64,000 nt of DNA from CAJLIR01 sp964408085 (GCA_964408085.1 CAYOYB010000006.1:1-64000); one strand, 5' to 3'; numbered from the stretch's first letter, positions 16,643 through 26,485 are shown. The notes: a model not told the origin generated them from the letters alone. A program made the numbers and translations.

Positions 16643-17710
16643 TTATTTAAAATTACTCTTAATTTTATGTTTTAAAAAATATAAATCATTTTTATAAAAT
16701 TTAATAACTGTAATACAAATAATAGTAATTGGTAAGGAAATAATCATTCCTAAGATTCCACCTAAAATACCACCTGTTAGACATGCAAAAATAATGATTA
16801 AAGGATGAATTTTATTACTTTTTCCATAAACTAAAGGATTTATAACATAACCATCAATAACTGATAAAATCATAAATGATATAAGTGTTTTAATAAATAA
16901 ATCAGTACCAATTGTAAAAGCTGTGATACCAGCAATAATATTAGTAATTACGCCACCAATATAAGGAATAACACCTAATATAGCAACTAAAATACCTAAA
17001 ATAATAGCGTTAGGATGACCTATTATCATATAAATAATTGTATATTCAAAAAAAGATATAATTATTATTTTAAAGAAAGCCAAAAAATATTTATGCATTT
17101 CTGTATCAACTTCTTTAAAAAAGTCAAAATTATGTTGTCTATTTTTTATTAACATTTTTTTTATTCTTTTTCTAATTTTATCCATATCATTTAAAAAATA
17201 AATACTTAATGTTGAAATAACAAGAGTTTGTGTAATATAATTGATTGAATTATTTATTAAGCTTATTACGCCATTAGATAAATACTCCCCTAAAGATTTA
17301 ACTATTTCATATAAATATTTTTCAAAATCTAATAAATCAATATTATATTTAAATGAGATTTGATTAACAAATGTTATTATATAATTAATTAAAGATATAA
17401 TTTGATTAAAAAGTGTTGGAAATAACATAACACCTATAACAATAATTGTTCCTATTACTAATAACACAAGCATCAATAAAGCCAATGACTTAGGTATTTT
17501 TTTATTTTTCAAATAAGTTAATAATGGATAAAAAATATACGCAATAAAAAAAGCAAAAATGAATGGCAAAAATATTTTATTAATTGTTCTAAAAATAATT
17601 AACCATAAATTTCTACTTTTATATATTAAATATATTATTACACATATTAAAGTTATATTTATTAAACGATAATTTAATTTATTTTTTAACAAATAGACTA
17701 CCTCTTTCAA
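16643..17710 (-). CDS. AI-2E/PerM-family transporter-like membrane protein
   Basis: 355 residues with about eight hydrophobic segments. It shows the family layout: two N-terminal TM segments, a central amphipathic region, then GVIPYIGGVITNIIAGITAF and a C-terminal re-entrant region GGILGGILGMIISLPI. PF01594 members include AI-2 exporters and Na+/H+ antiporters; substrate cannot be inferred. It lies six bases downstream of relA and is likely co-transcribed with it. Confidence 0.88.
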   Translation of the reverse strand: MKEVVYLLKNKLNYRLINITLICVIIYLIYKSRNLWLIIFRTINKIFLPFIFAFFIAYIFYPLLTYLKNKKIPKSLALLMLVLLVIGTIIVIGVMLFPTLFNQIISLINYIITFVNQISFKYNIDLLDFEKYLYEIVKSLGEYLSNGVISLINNSINYITQTLVISTLSIYFLNDMDKIRKRIKKMLIKNRQHNFDFFKEVDTEMHKYFLAFFKIIIISFFEYTIIYMIIGHPNAIILGILVAILGVIPYIGGVITNIIAGITAFTIGTDLFIKTLISFMILSVIDGYVINPLVYGKSNKIHPLIIIFACLTGGILGGILGMIISLPITIICITVIKFYKNDLYFLKHKIKSNFK

Positions 17711-17716
17711 ATAGAA

Positions 17717-19891
17717 TTATTTCATACTTCTTTCTACTTTAATAATATGAGGGATAGTCCTAATTTCATTCATAAAATTTTCTAATTTTTCTGTATCAGC
17801 TATAAGTAATTTAATTTCATACATAAAACACTCTCTAGCATTTAAACTATTAATGCTTTGAATTTTTGCTTCTGTATTAGTCGTTTTAGTAATAATGTTT
17901 AATAATATATCAGAATCATTATCAGCACTAATTAAAATACTTGTAGAATATTTATTAATAATATCTTGACTCCAATGAACATCAATAAGACGTTCATTAA
18001 ATTCAACAACATTTGGGCAATTACATCTATGAATATTAATACCATATCCTCTAGTAATATAGCCAACAATTTTATCTCCAGGTATAGGCATACAACAAGA
18101 CGCAATATTAACTTTTATATCATCTATTCCTTCAACAATAATATCATTTTTATTTATTTTAGGCTTAACATTAACATTATTTTGTGCTTTCTTTAAAATT
18201 ATCTCTTGTTTGGTTTCTGCATCATTATAAACAATATTCATAACTTGCCCAACAGCTATTTTGTTATTACCTAAAGCGATATGTAACTCATCAATATTTG
18301 GTAGTTTTAATTCATCTAAAACTTTATCTATATTTTCTTGCAAGTAGAAGTCATTAATATTTGCTTTTCTTTTACGAAGTTCTTTAGCAATAATTTCTTC
18401 ACCTTTTTTTAAATAATCCTCTTTATCAATTTTATTAAAAAAGGCACGTATTTTATTTTTAGCTTGCGTTGTATGAACAATGTTTAACCATTCACGACTA
18501 GGACCAACAGAATTTTTATTGGTATTAATTTTAACAACATCATTGCTTTGTAATTTATAATCAATTGGAACTATATTTCCATTTACTAATGCCCCAACCA
18601 TTTTATCTCCAACATCAGAGTGAATTCGATACGCAAAATCGATTGGTGTAGAGCCATTTGGTAATTCGATTACATCACCACCTGGTGTAAATACATAAAT
18701 AGTATGATTAAAAACTTCTTCTTTTACAGAATCAACGAATTGTTTATCGTTTTCTTCATCATCACGAAGCTCAATAATTGAACGAAAAAATTGTAATTTT
18801 TGCTCCATTGTATTTTGCATACTTGCTGAAGTATTACTGCCATGTTCCTTATAAGACCAATGTGCAGCAATTCCTTTTTCAGCTATTTTATCCATTTCAT
18901 GTGTACGTATTTGAATTTCAAATAGATAACCATCTAAACCAATTACAGTTGTATGAAGTGATTGATACATATTAGTTTTTGGCATTGCTATATAATCTTT
19001 AAACCTTTTAGGAAGGGGATGATATATCGAATGAATTAATCCTAAAGCTTGATAACATTCACTAACTGAATTTACTAAAACTCTTAAAGCTAATAAATCA
19101 TATATATCACTAAATTTTTTACCCTTATCAAGTTTTTTATAAATACTATAGATACTTTTTGAGCGACCTTTTATTTCATATTTAATATTTTGACTATCTA
19201 AAAGGCTAGATACCTTACTAACCATATCTTCAACGATAGTATCTCTTTCTACCTTTGTTTGATTTAATTTCTCAACAACTGAAAAATAAACATCAGGTTT
19301 GTAGTAACGAAGCGACAAATCTTCTAACTCACTTTTAATTTTAAAAATTCCAAGACGATGCGCAATTGGAGTTAAAATATCAAGTGTCTCTTTCGCTTTT
19401 TCTTTTTGTTTAGTCTCTGGAAGAACCCAAAGAGTTCGCATATTATGAAGTCTATCAGCTAACTTAATAATAATAACACGTACATCCTTAGATAAACCAA
19501 CTAATATTTTTCGATGATTAGCAATTATAGCTTCTGTATCTCCAGAAAAATTTAATTGATTAATTTTGGTTACACCATCTACTAGCACGTATATTTCCTC
19601 ACCAAATATATTTTTAAGTTCTTCTCCAGATACACCACAATCTTCCATAACATCGTGTAAAAGAGCAGCACAAATAGTTTGATAATCAGCATTTATATCT
19701 GTTAAAATATAGGCAACATTTAAAGGATGCTCAATATAATCTTCACCAGTTAACCTTTTTTGACCAAAATGTTTTTTAGCAGCATAATTATAAGCTTCTT
19801 TAATTTTTTTTAATTCCTCTTCAGCAGTTATATAATTACTAACTGCCCCAATAATATCATCAATTGTTAATGAAAAATTTTTCTTAGTCAA
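17717..19891 (-). CDS. relA: Bifunctional (p)ppGpp synthetase/hydrolase, RelA/SpoT homologue
   Basis: A 724-residue long RSH protein. Domains in order: HD hydrolase (about 25-180) with HPLNVAYIL, LLHDVMEDCG and LADRLHNMRTL; synthetase (about 235-350) with KGRSKSIYSIYKK, DIYDLLALR and MYQSLHTTVIG; TGS (near 395-455) beginning YVFTPGGDVIELP; a zinc-finger/helical region with SCCMPIPGDKI and HRCNCPN; and a C-terminal ACT domain. HD motif residues look intact, so both hydrolysis and synthesis are predicted. It mediates the stringent response with the ribosome. Conserved neighbour of hisS-aspS in Bacillota. Confidence 0.97.
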   Translation of the reverse strand: MTKKNFSLTIDDIIGAVSNYITAEEELKKIKEAYNYAAKKHFGQKRLTGEDYIEHPLNVAYILTDINADYQTICAALLHDVMEDCGVSGEELKNIFGEEIYVLVDGVTKINQLNFSGDTEAIIANHRKILVGLSKDVRVIIIKLADRLHNMRTLWVLPETKQKEKAKETLDILTPIAHRLGIFKIKSELEDLSLRYYKPDVYFSVVEKLNQTKVERDTIVEDMVSKVSSLLDSQNIKYEIKGRSKSIYSIYKKLDKGKKFSDIYDLLALRVLVNSVSECYQALGLIHSIYHPLPKRFKDYIAMPKTNMYQSLHTTVIGLDGYLFEIQIRTHEMDKIAEKGIAAHWSYKEHGSNTSASMQNTMEQKLQFFRSIIELRDDEENDKQFVDSVKEEVFNHTIYVFTPGGDVIELPNGSTPIDFAYRIHSDVGDKMVGALVNGNIVPIDYKLQSNDVVKINTNKNSVGPSREWLNIVHTTQAKNKIRAFFNKIDKEDYLKKGEEIIAKELRKRKANINDFYLQENIDKVLDELKLPNIDELHIALGNNKIAVGQVMNIVYNDAETKQEIILKKAQNNVNVKPKINKNDIIVEGIDDIKVNIASCCMPIPGDKIVGYITRGYGINIHRCNCPNVVEFNERLIDVHWSQDIINKYSTSILISADNDSDILLNIITKTTNTEAKIQSINSLNARECFMYEIKLLIADTEKLENFMNEIRTIPHIIKVERSMK

Positions 19892-19948
19892 ATTTCTTCA
19901 CCCCTTCATTTCTAAAATAATGTTAAATAGATAAAGAAAACTCTTTAT

Positions 19949-20440
19949 CTATTTTTTTCCCAAATTCTTTGTTAATTTTTGTTGAATTTGTTCTTTACAC
20001 TTAACATCTTCCATATAACCATCTATATTTTGTGTAAAAATAATATATTGATATAATTCTTGATTATCTTTTAAAAGTTTTAAAATTAATTGATTTTCTA
20101 CTTCACAATTCCATATCTTTGCTTCTAATTTTTCTAACATAACAGTTTTATATAAAAGTTCTAATTCAAATTTTTTATCATTTTTTATATTAACTATTGA
20201 CCAAAGAAGTGAATTTTGAATCATTTGTAAATTTAGCTCACTTTTATACATATCTAAAATAAATCTAATAATTGGATCATTATTTTTTAATTTAACATAT
20301 TCTTTGTTATTAAATTCATCGCTACATTCTTCTAAATGCTTTTTTAATATTGTATCTTCAATATTATTTTTTTCAAAATAATCTAAAGCTTTCAAAATGT
20401 CATAACTAGATATATACACATATTGACTCATCTCTATCAT
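19949..20440 (-). CDS. Hypothetical cytoplasmic helical protein
   Basis: 163 residues, no signal or membrane segment, rich in Leu/Glu/Lys/Asn and predicted all-helical (for example FELELLYKTVMLEKLEAKIW). I do not recognise the family. It lies three bases downstream of secDF and 57 bp upstream of relA, so it is probably in the comN-secDF transcript. The position corresponds to that of recJ/apt in other Bacillota, but it shows no similarity to either. Confidence 0.55.
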   Translation of the reverse strand: MIEMSQYVYISSYDILKALDYFEKNNIEDTILKKHLEECSDEFNNKEYVKLKNNDPIIRFILDMYKSELNLQMIQNSLLWSIVNIKNDKKFELELLYKTVMLEKLEAKIWNCEVENQLILKLLKDNQELYQYIIFTQNIDGYMEDVKCKEQIQQKLTKNLGKK

Positions 20441-20443
20441 CTA

Positions 20444-22744
20444 CTAACAATTAATTCCTTTAATCTTTTTTTCTTTAACTTCATCATCATCTTCATACCA
20501 TTTCTTTTTAGTTGGCTTTCCAATATTTCTTTTTTCTAAAAGATATAATATTTGTGTAGCAACAAAGATTGAAGAATAAACACCAGAAACAAGTCCAAAT
20601 AGTAAAGCAATATTGAAATTAAAGATTTCACCAGAACCTAATACAACTAAAGAAATAACTGGTATTAATGTTGTAATAGTTGTAATAATACTTCTATTTA
20701 AAGTTTGTCTTAAACTTAAATTAATAGCTTCTTTTAAGTCTTCTTTTTTGCTTATTTTACCTTTATATTCCTTATTTATATTTTCTCTTACCCTATCAAA
20801 TGTAACGATTGTATCATTAATTGAATAACCAATAATTGATAAAATAGCTGCAATAAATATACTACTAACTTCTAATTTTAAGAAACTGAATAATGCGATA
20901 ATAAAGAATACATCCCAAATTAAAGCCATAATTGCACCTACAGCATAACTAAAGCTAAAACGAAGTGAAATATAAATAATAATACCAATAATCGCTATTG
21001 CAAGAGAAATAAATGCATTTTTAACTAATTCTCTTTTAACAACATTCGTAACAACCCCAATTGAAGCTTCAGCATCATATTTTTCTTTAAAGTAATTTTT
21101 AGCAATTTCTTTTTGATTGTTATCTTCACTCTGATCACTAAGTTCATCATCAATTGTCATAACAATACTACCATCTGTTAAATACTCAATATTACTTAAT
21201 TCATAACCTAATTCTTTAGCATCTTCTTCTAAATCAGATTCACTAATTTCATTATCAGTTACTAAAGTAATTGTTGAGCCACCTTTAAAATCAATACCTA
21301 AATTTAATTTAGCTGTACATAGTGTTATAACTCCAGCTACAATAAAGATAATAGAAAATATTAGAATAAAACGATATTTTCCAATAAAATCTGCTTTTTT
21401 AAAATCATTTTTTGTTCTTTTTTCATTCTTTTTGATATCTGGTAAATCAGATTCTTTAACACCAATAAAAGCTTTAATTTTATTATCAAAATAACCAGTC
21501 TTAACAAATAATCCAAGTAACCATCTTGTTAAGAATACCATAATTACCATTGTAACTAAAGTACTTATAATAAGCATTGTTGCAAAACCTTTAACACTAC
21601 TTTCTCCAAAGATAAATAAAATGATAGCTACTAATAATGTTGTAAGATTTGAGTCAAAAATAGTCGTAAACGAATTTTTATTACCATTTTTATAAGCCAT
21701 TTGTAATTTAGTACCCTCGTATAATTCATCTTTAATTCTCGCAAAATTAATAACATTAGCGTCTATTGCCATACCAATTCCAATAACCATTGCAGCAATA
21801 CCAGGTAAAGTTAAGACACCACCTATTAACCAGAAAACAAATAAAGTTACACAAGTATAAATCATCATACCAATACCAGCTACAAAGCCAGAAAAACGAT
21901 AGACAACAATCATAAATATGATAATTAATGCAATACCAATTAAACCAGCTGTAACTGTTTTTGAAAGAGAATCTTCACCAAATGAAGCTGAAACAACATG
22001 AGAAGATATTTCTTCTAACTTAGTAGTTAAACTTCCTGAATTAATTAATTCAACTAAATTTTCTACTTCTTCTTTTGTGAAATTACCTTGAATAATAACA
22101 TCATCTGCAAATCCTTCTCTAACACTTGCACTAGATAAACATTTTATACTAGCGATTGCTTCTTCTGTATCAACTTTACCACAAATACTTTGATAATTTT
22201 GATACTTGTCAGTAGCCTCATCAAAATCTAACCAAATAACAATACGATTATCCTGCATTTCACTAACTTCTTTTGTTACCTTAAAAAATTTCTCTTTATC
22301 AGCAATACTTAAACCAATAACATAATTTCCATATTCATCTTGTGAAACCTTAGCTCCACCATCTTTTAATACATCACTAGTCATAAGTAAATTGTCGCTT
22401 GTATCTCTAAATGTCAAACTAGCAGCACGATTTAACATCTTAATAGCGCTATCTTGATCATAAACACCAGCTAACTTAACACGAATACGTTCACCCTCAA
22501 TTGAAAGTTCTGGTTCAGATACTCCAAGCCCATCAATTCTTCTAAGTAATGTTTTGTAAGTACTTTTTACCATATCACTAGTAACTTCTTCATCATTAAT
22601 ACTTTTTACTTGATAAAGTATTTCAAAACCACCTTGCAAATCAAGTCCAAATTTCATATCTTTAAACAAATTTATTGAAATAAAACATACTAAAAATAAC
22701 GAAATTATTACAAATATTAAATTTTTTATAAATTTATTCTTCAT
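20444..22744 (-). CDS. secDF: SecD-SecF fusion protein translocase subunit
   Basis: 766 residues. The SecD half has GLDLQGGFEILYQV near the N-terminus, a large periplasm-side domain and membrane segments with GIAAMVIGIGMAIDANVI. The SecF half begins near residue 455 with FKGGSTITLVTDN and ends with LSIIGYSINDTIVTFDRVREN and a C-terminal TM group. It uses the proton motive force to help pull secreted proteins out of the SecYEG channel. The ATG at 22744 is preferred: GAGG lies nine bases upstream and the resulting overlap with comN is 11 bp. SecD and SecF fused in one chain is usual in Bacillota. Confidence 0.96.
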   Translation of the reverse strand: MKNKFIKNLIFVIISLFLVCFISINLFKDMKFGLDLQGGFEILYQVKSINDEEVTSDMVKSTYKTLLRRIDGLGVSEPELSIEGERIRVKLAGVYDQDSAIKMLNRAASLTFRDTSDNLLMTSDVLKDGGAKVSQDEYGNYVIGLSIADKEKFFKVTKEVSEMQDNRIVIWLDFDEATDKYQNYQSICGKVDTEEAIASIKCLSSASVREGFADDVIIQGNFTKEEVENLVELINSGSLTTKLEEISSHVVSASFGEDSLSKTVTAGLIGIALIIIFMIVVYRFSGFVAGIGMMIYTCVTLFVFWLIGGVLTLPGIAAMVIGIGMAIDANVINFARIKDELYEGTKLQMAYKNGNKNSFTTIFDSNLTTLLVAIILFIFGESSVKGFATMLIISTLVTMVIMVFLTRWLLGLFVKTGYFDNKIKAFIGVKESDLPDIKKNEKRTKNDFKKADFIGKYRFILIFSIIFIVAGVITLCTAKLNLGIDFKGGSTITLVTDNEISESDLEEDAKELGYELSNIEYLTDGSIVMTIDDELSDQSEDNNQKEIAKNYFKEKYDAEASIGVVTNVVKRELVKNAFISLAIAIIGIIIYISLRFSFSYAVGAIMALIWDVFFIIALFSFLKLEVSSIFIAAILSIIGYSINDTIVTFDRVRENINKEYKGKISKKEDLKEAINLSLRQTLNRSIITTITTLIPVISLVVLGSGEIFNFNIALLFGLVSGVYSSIFVATQILYLLEKRNIGKPTKKKWYEDDDEVKEKKIKGINC

Positions 22745-23048
22745 TTTTATCATCCTCACTACTGTCATTAAAATATAATGTACGATTTTTTTGATTTAAT
22801 TTTCCTTTTAAATAATCATCAACTAATATTTCATCACAATTAAAAATATCACTTACCATTTGGTGCAAATTCAAATTGTTAGAACTTTTCCATTTTTTTT
22901 CTTTAAAATAATTCCAAATATCTTCTTCAGTTATATAATTAAGACCATTTCTATGCAGTTCGCTAGTTCTCGCTGAAAGAGCTGGTTTTAGTCTTATATA
23001 TAACTCTTCTAGCGAATTAAAAACAATGTCCTCATTATTTTCATCCAT
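22734..23048 (-). CDS. comN: Post-transcriptional regulator, ComN-like
   Basis: A 104-residue cytoplasmic protein resembling B. subtilis ComN (YrzD). Recognised by length, by a central LRPALSAR-like segment (here LKPALSARTSEL), by ITEEDIWNYFKEKKWK, and by its position directly before secDF and divergent from spoVB, as in B. subtilis. Family role: post-transcriptional control of the comE competence operon and interaction with DivIVA. That function is carried over by analogy only. Strong ribosome site TGGAGGT. First gene of the comN-secDF unit. Confidence 0.75.
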   Translation of the reverse strand: MDENNEDIVFNSLEELYIRLKPALSARTSELHRNGLNYITEEDIWNYFKEKKWKSSNNLNLHQMVSDIFNCDEILVDDYLKGKLNQKNRTLYFNDSSEDDKNEE

Positions 23049-23128
23049 GTTTTACCTCCATAAATAATTTTTTAAATACTTACATAATATATTATATATT
23101 AAAAATATCTATTTTTAAAGGAGAAAAT

Positions 23129-24421
23129 ATGAAAAAAAGTAAATTTGTTAAATCAACACTTATTTTAATCATTGGAGGATTCATAACAAAAATCTTAGGT
23201 ATGATTATTAAAATTGTTATGACACGCTTAGTTGGTACTGAAGGAATAGGCCTATATATGATGATTTCCCCTACATTTATGCTACTAATAACATTAGCTC
23301 AATTAGGTTTTCCTATTGCTATTAGTAAATTAGTAGCTGAAGATAAAGGTAATAATAAAAATATTGTTTTTTCTATTATTCCAATATCAATTATTATTAA
23401 TATCATCATAATAATATTTCTTTTATTTTTTAGTGGTTTTCTAGCTACGACACTTTTAAAAGATCCTAATTTAAAAATACCTTTATTATGTGTAGGATTA
23501 GTACTACCATTCATAAGTATTTCTAGTATTTTAAGAAGTTACTTTTTTGGTAAACAAAAAATGATACCACACGTTGTATCAAATGTTACTGAAGATATTG
23601 TTCGTCTTATTTCTTTAATCATAGGTATTCCTATTTTTATAACAAAAGGAATATATAGCGCTATAAGTTTTATTGTTTTGTCAAATATTTTTAGTGAGAT
23701 TACATCTATTGTTGTCTTATTTATATTTCTACCAAAAAATTTTAATTTAACAAAAAAAGACATTACACCTAATCCTCAAAATATAAAAAATGTTTTAAAT
23801 ATAAGTTTACCATCAACTAGTAGTAGAATTTTAGGAAATATTGCTTACTTTTTTGAGCCAATTATTGTAACTAATATCTTACTACATATAGGTTATACAA
23901 ACAATTTTATCGTAACTGAATATGGGATTTTAAATGGGTATGTTATGCCACTTTTAACTCTTCCATCATTTTTTACAGCAGCTATATCGCAAGCCCTATT
24001 ACCAGTTGTTAGTAATTCATATAGTAGAAATGATTTAAAATATACTACACAAAAAATAAAACAAGCTATTTTCTTTTCATTATTAATTGGTATTCCTGCA
24101 ACCATTATTTTTCTATTTTTCCCTAATATGCTTCTTAAAACAATCTACAATACTACTGAAGGTATTACCTATATAAAAGTTTTAGCTCCATTATTTATTT
24201 TACATTATATTCAATCTCCACTCACAAGCAGTTTACAAGCAATGGGAAAAGCAAAATGCGCAATGATGGGAACACTAATTGGAATTATTATTAAAATATC
24301 AACACTAGTAATTTTCTTAAATTTAAAAATTGGGTTATGGGGGTTAGTTATAGCCATAATCACTAGTACCATTTTTATAACTTTACATCATATTTACTAT
24401 GTAAAAAAATATCTGAATTAA
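23129..24421 (+). CDS. SpoVB-like polysaccharide/lipid flippase (MATE/MVF superfamily)
   Basis: 430 residues with about 12 to 14 hydrophobic segments. The N-terminus STLILIIGGFITKILGMI and RLVGTEGIGLYMM is typical of SpoVB/YtgP-type flippases. Members move lipid-linked cell-wall precursors or polysaccharide units across the membrane; SpoVB itself acts in spore cortex formation. No other sporulation gene is in the window, so a vegetative or degenerate role is possible. Position next to comN and a DUF421 gene matches the B. subtilis spoVB locus. It ends exactly where the minus-strand pilin gene ends. Ribosome site AAAGGAG. Confidence 0.85.
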   Translation: MKKSKFVKSTLILIIGGFITKILGMIIKIVMTRLVGTEGIGLYMMISPTFMLLITLAQLGFPIAISKLVAEDKGNNKNIVFSIIPISIIINIIIIIFLLFFSGFLATTLLKDPNLKIPLLCVGLVLPFISISSILRSYFFGKQKMIPHVVSNVTEDIVRLISLIIGIPIFITKGIYSAISFIVLSNIFSEITSIVVLFIFLPKNFNLTKKDITPNPQNIKNVLNISLPSTSSRILGNIAYFFEPIIVTNILLHIGYTNNFIVTEYGILNGYVMPLLTLPSFFTAAISQALLPVVSNSYSRNDLKYTTQKIKQAIFFSLLIGIPATIIFLFFPNMLLKTIYNTTEGITYIKVLAPLFILHYIQSPLTSSLQAMGKAKCAMMGTLIGIIIKISTLVIFLNLKIGLWGLVIAIITSTIFITLHHIYYVKKYLN

Positions 24422-24434
24422 TTATTCAGATATT
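24403..24434 (-). terminator. Terminator hairpin built from two abutting stop codons
   Basis: An 11-bp perfect stem AATATCTGAAT (24408-24418) / ATTCAGATATT (24424-24434) with a five-base loop that holds both stop codons. On the minus strand it is followed by seven T (24409-24403), so it terminates the pilin gene from within the spoVB-like coding end. Confidence 0.8.
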
Positions 24435-24874
24435 GCTGTTGCTGTATTACATTTGGTTTTAATAGTATTCCATTCTTCTTCTTTAGTATAATACATATTG
24501 CTATATTCCTCATCACAATAACCAGAAACATATTGGTTGTACTCTTTATCATAATAAATAACAATGCTAGCATCCATATTTTCTTTACTATGTAAAGGAT
24601 TTTTTACATCGTCTTTTTTTAATAAACCAGCTTGTTGTAATCTTGTAATTTCAATTGTAATAGCTCCACCATCATTTGATGGTAATAGATTATCATTATT
24701 AGTTGCCCAACTATCAGCAGCATTTAAAATTCTTTGTACCTGTTCCTTATATAATTTCTCTTTAGAATTATTAATTGAATCAATAGCTGTTGGAATAGCA
24801 ATAAGTCCAATAATAGCTAAAATAACAATTACAGCCAATAATTCGATTAAAGTAAAACCTTTATTATTTTTCAT
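24422..24874 (-). CDS. Type IV pilin-like protein (ComGC/PilA type)
   Basis: 150 residues. Leader MKNNKG, then the canonical class 3 motif FTLIELLAVIVILAIIGLIA with Glu5, a hydrophobic helix and a compact C-terminal domain. The size and helix match major pseudopilins such as ComGC, but it lacks assignable features beyond the N-terminus; two Cys near the C-terminus could form a disulfide. It is isolated from the ATPase/pseudopilin locus at 7.7-10.3 kb and inserted between spoVB-like and DUF421 genes, a conserved pair elsewhere. It needs a prepilin peptidase, not seen here. Confidence 0.85.
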   Translation of the reverse strand: MKNNKGFTLIELLAVIVILAIIGLIAIPTAIDSINNSKEKLYKEQVQRILNAADSWATNNDNLLPSNDGGAITIEITRLQQAGLLKKDDVKNPLHSKENMDASIVIYYDKEYNQYVSGYCDEEYSNMYYTKEEEWNTIKTKCNTATAISE

Positions 24875-24933
24875 TTCACATTCTCCTTTATTATTACTAA
24901 TGTAATTATAATTTAATCTCTTTAAAAAGTCAA

Positions 24934-25563
24934 TTATAATAAGTCATTTTTTTTAATAATAAATGTTTTTTCTTTAGTATGAAATGCATAAAAAACATCT
25001 TCTAAATTTAATTTTTTATTTTTTAAAATTTTCATAACCCATTCAGGGCTTTTTTTCATATCTTTTAATACTTCTTTATTAATAACACCATCCATAATAA
25101 TAGGCATAGGATAATCATTTGTATTTTGAAACACTGATAATTTACCATCATTTTCTAACACAGCATAACTTACTTCTTCAATACTTTTAATCCCTTGTTC
25201 TCTTAATTGGGTAATTAAATCATCTAGACTATAACGTAATTTAGACATCTCATTAAATTTTAGTTTTCCTTCTTTTATAATAACAGTAGGATTCCCTTCA
25301 ACTGATTTGCGAAAACTAATATTTTTTAGAGATATATAACTTAAAATGACTTGAATAAAAACTAACACAGCAATAGGAACAATTGATCTAAAAACAGAAA
25401 CCTCAATATCTTCAATAGAAATAGCTGCTAATTCAGCAATTAGTAAACTAACTATTAAATCGATAATACTGAGTTCCCCAACTTCTTTTTTTCCCATAAT
25501 ACGATAAGCCAAAATAATAACAAAATATAATAAAGCTGTTTTAAAAATAATTTCAAAGTACAT
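24934..25563 (-). CDS. DUF421 (YetF/YrbG-like) membrane protein
   Basis: 209 residues. Three N-terminal TM segments are followed by a cytoplasmic domain. Family hallmarks: YRIMGKKEVGELSIIDLIVSLLIAELAAI, here spread over residues 20-49, and RYSLDDLITQLREQGIKSIEEVSYA with later GKLSVFQ. DUF421 proteins are widespread in Bacillota; YetF-type members have been linked to spores or envelopes, but no activity is established. Its position beside spoVB-like and TIGR04086 genes matches B. subtilis yrbG. Ribosome site AGGTGAT. Confidence 0.88.
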   Translation of the reverse strand: MYFEIIFKTALLYFVIILAYRIMGKKEVGELSIIDLIVSLLIAELAAISIEDIEVSVFRSIVPIAVLVFIQVILSYISLKNISFRKSVEGNPTVIIKEGKLKFNEMSKLRYSLDDLITQLREQGIKSIEEVSYAVLENDGKLSVFQNTNDYPMPIIMDGVINKEVLKDMKKSPEWVMKILKNKKLNLEDVFYAFHTKEKTFIIKKNDLL

Positions 25564-25637
25564 AATATCACCTGTTTTATTATGTTTTAAAGAATATTTT
25601 TTTATACAAATAATAAAATTTATTAAGGAGGATTAAG

Positions 25638-26003
25638 ATGGAATACTTAAAAAATATTGGTAAATCTTTATTATATATTATTTCTATAATATTAATAGCA
25701 ACATTTTTAATTACTGTTTTAAATTACTTTAATATTATAGGTTCAAAAATACTAGCTATTTTAAAAATATTAATTATATTAATTTCAATGTTTATTGGTG
25801 GCTATTTAATAGGAAAAAACAGTAAACAAAAAGGATGGTTAGAAGGTATAAAATTAAGTGGAATTGTAATAGTTATCTTAGTTTTATTTAAGTATTTAGG
25901 ATTACAAGATAAATTTTCAATCACTCACTTAGTTTATTATTTAATTTTAATTATCAGTTGTACACTAGGTGGTATGATTGGTATAAATAGAAAAAAAGTA
26001 TAA
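25638..26003 (+). CDS. TIGR04086-family (YrzE-like) membrane protein
   Basis: 121 residues with four predicted TM helices, Ile-rich, with GGYLIGKNSKQKGWLEGIKL between helices 2 and 3 and a C-terminal GGMIGINRKK. I recognise this as the YrzE/TIGR04086 family, which sits near yajC and spoVB in Bacillota. Function unknown. Strong ribosome site AAGGAGG. It diverges from the DUF421 gene. The right-hand partner yajC, expected in this order, is absent. Confidence 0.75.
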   Translation: MEYLKNIGKSLLYIISIILIATFLITVLNYFNIIGSKILAILKILIILISMFIGGYLIGKNSKQKGWLEGIKLSGIVIVILVLFKYLGLQDKFSITHLVYYLILIISCTLGGMIGINRKKV

Positions 26004-26079
26004 AGACTTAATTACTTTATATTTTTTTAATAAATTACTTTACATTCATTGATATAAATTAAAATCGAATAATTTCTAA

Positions 26080-26103
26080 AAATTGCAAATTTTGTTGCAA
26101 TTT
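26080..26103 (-). terminator. Terminator after the DUF1848-DUF4186 pair
   Basis: A 9-bp stem AAATTGCAA/TTGCAATTT with a six-base loop, followed by T residues on the minus strand, just past the DUF4186 stop. Confidence 0.7.
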
Positions 26104-26110
26104 CTACACC

Positions 26111-26470
26111 CTATATATTTTGTTTTTCTAACCAATACATTATTAAATTTACTATATATTCTTGTTCTTCTAAAGTTAAATTTTTATTTTGACTTATTTT
26201 GTGCCATTTATATAAGCAACTACGACAACAAGTTGCTGTTGCATGCTCTGCAATAAAAACAGGATGACCATGCATTGGTGTCTGCTTACCATCATTAGGA
26301 ATATTGGCTGGAGCTAATCTTTTACTAATAAAATCATAGGCATGACTTTTAATTTTAGTCATACCTTTTTCATTAATATATTTTTTATCTTTTTCTTTCA
26401 ATTTAAAACTACTACGAAATTTAGATTGCGATAATCTTTCTAATATAAAATCATATTTATTATTATTCAT
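26111..26470 (-). CDS. DUF4186 protein
   Basis: 119 residues with the family signatures KIKSHAYDFISKRLAPANIPNDG, in part, then TPMHGHPVFIAEHATATCC and CRSCLYKWHKI. The conserved His and Cys residues (HGHP, HATATCCRSC) look like a metal site. Role unknown. The gene follows the DUF1848 gene by 15 bp, a pairing I have seen in other Bacteria, so the two may act together. The ATG at 26470 is chosen because the AAGAAG ribosome site is too close to the earlier ATG (26479) and GTG (26482). Confidence 0.8.
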   Translation of the reverse strand: MNNNKYDFILERLSQSKFRSSFKLKEKDKKYINEKGMTKIKSHAYDFISKRLAPANIPNDGKQTPMHGHPVFIAEHATATCCRSCLYKWHKISQNKNLTLEEQEYIVNLIMYWLEKQNI

Positions 26471-26485
26471 CTTTATCATCACTTC

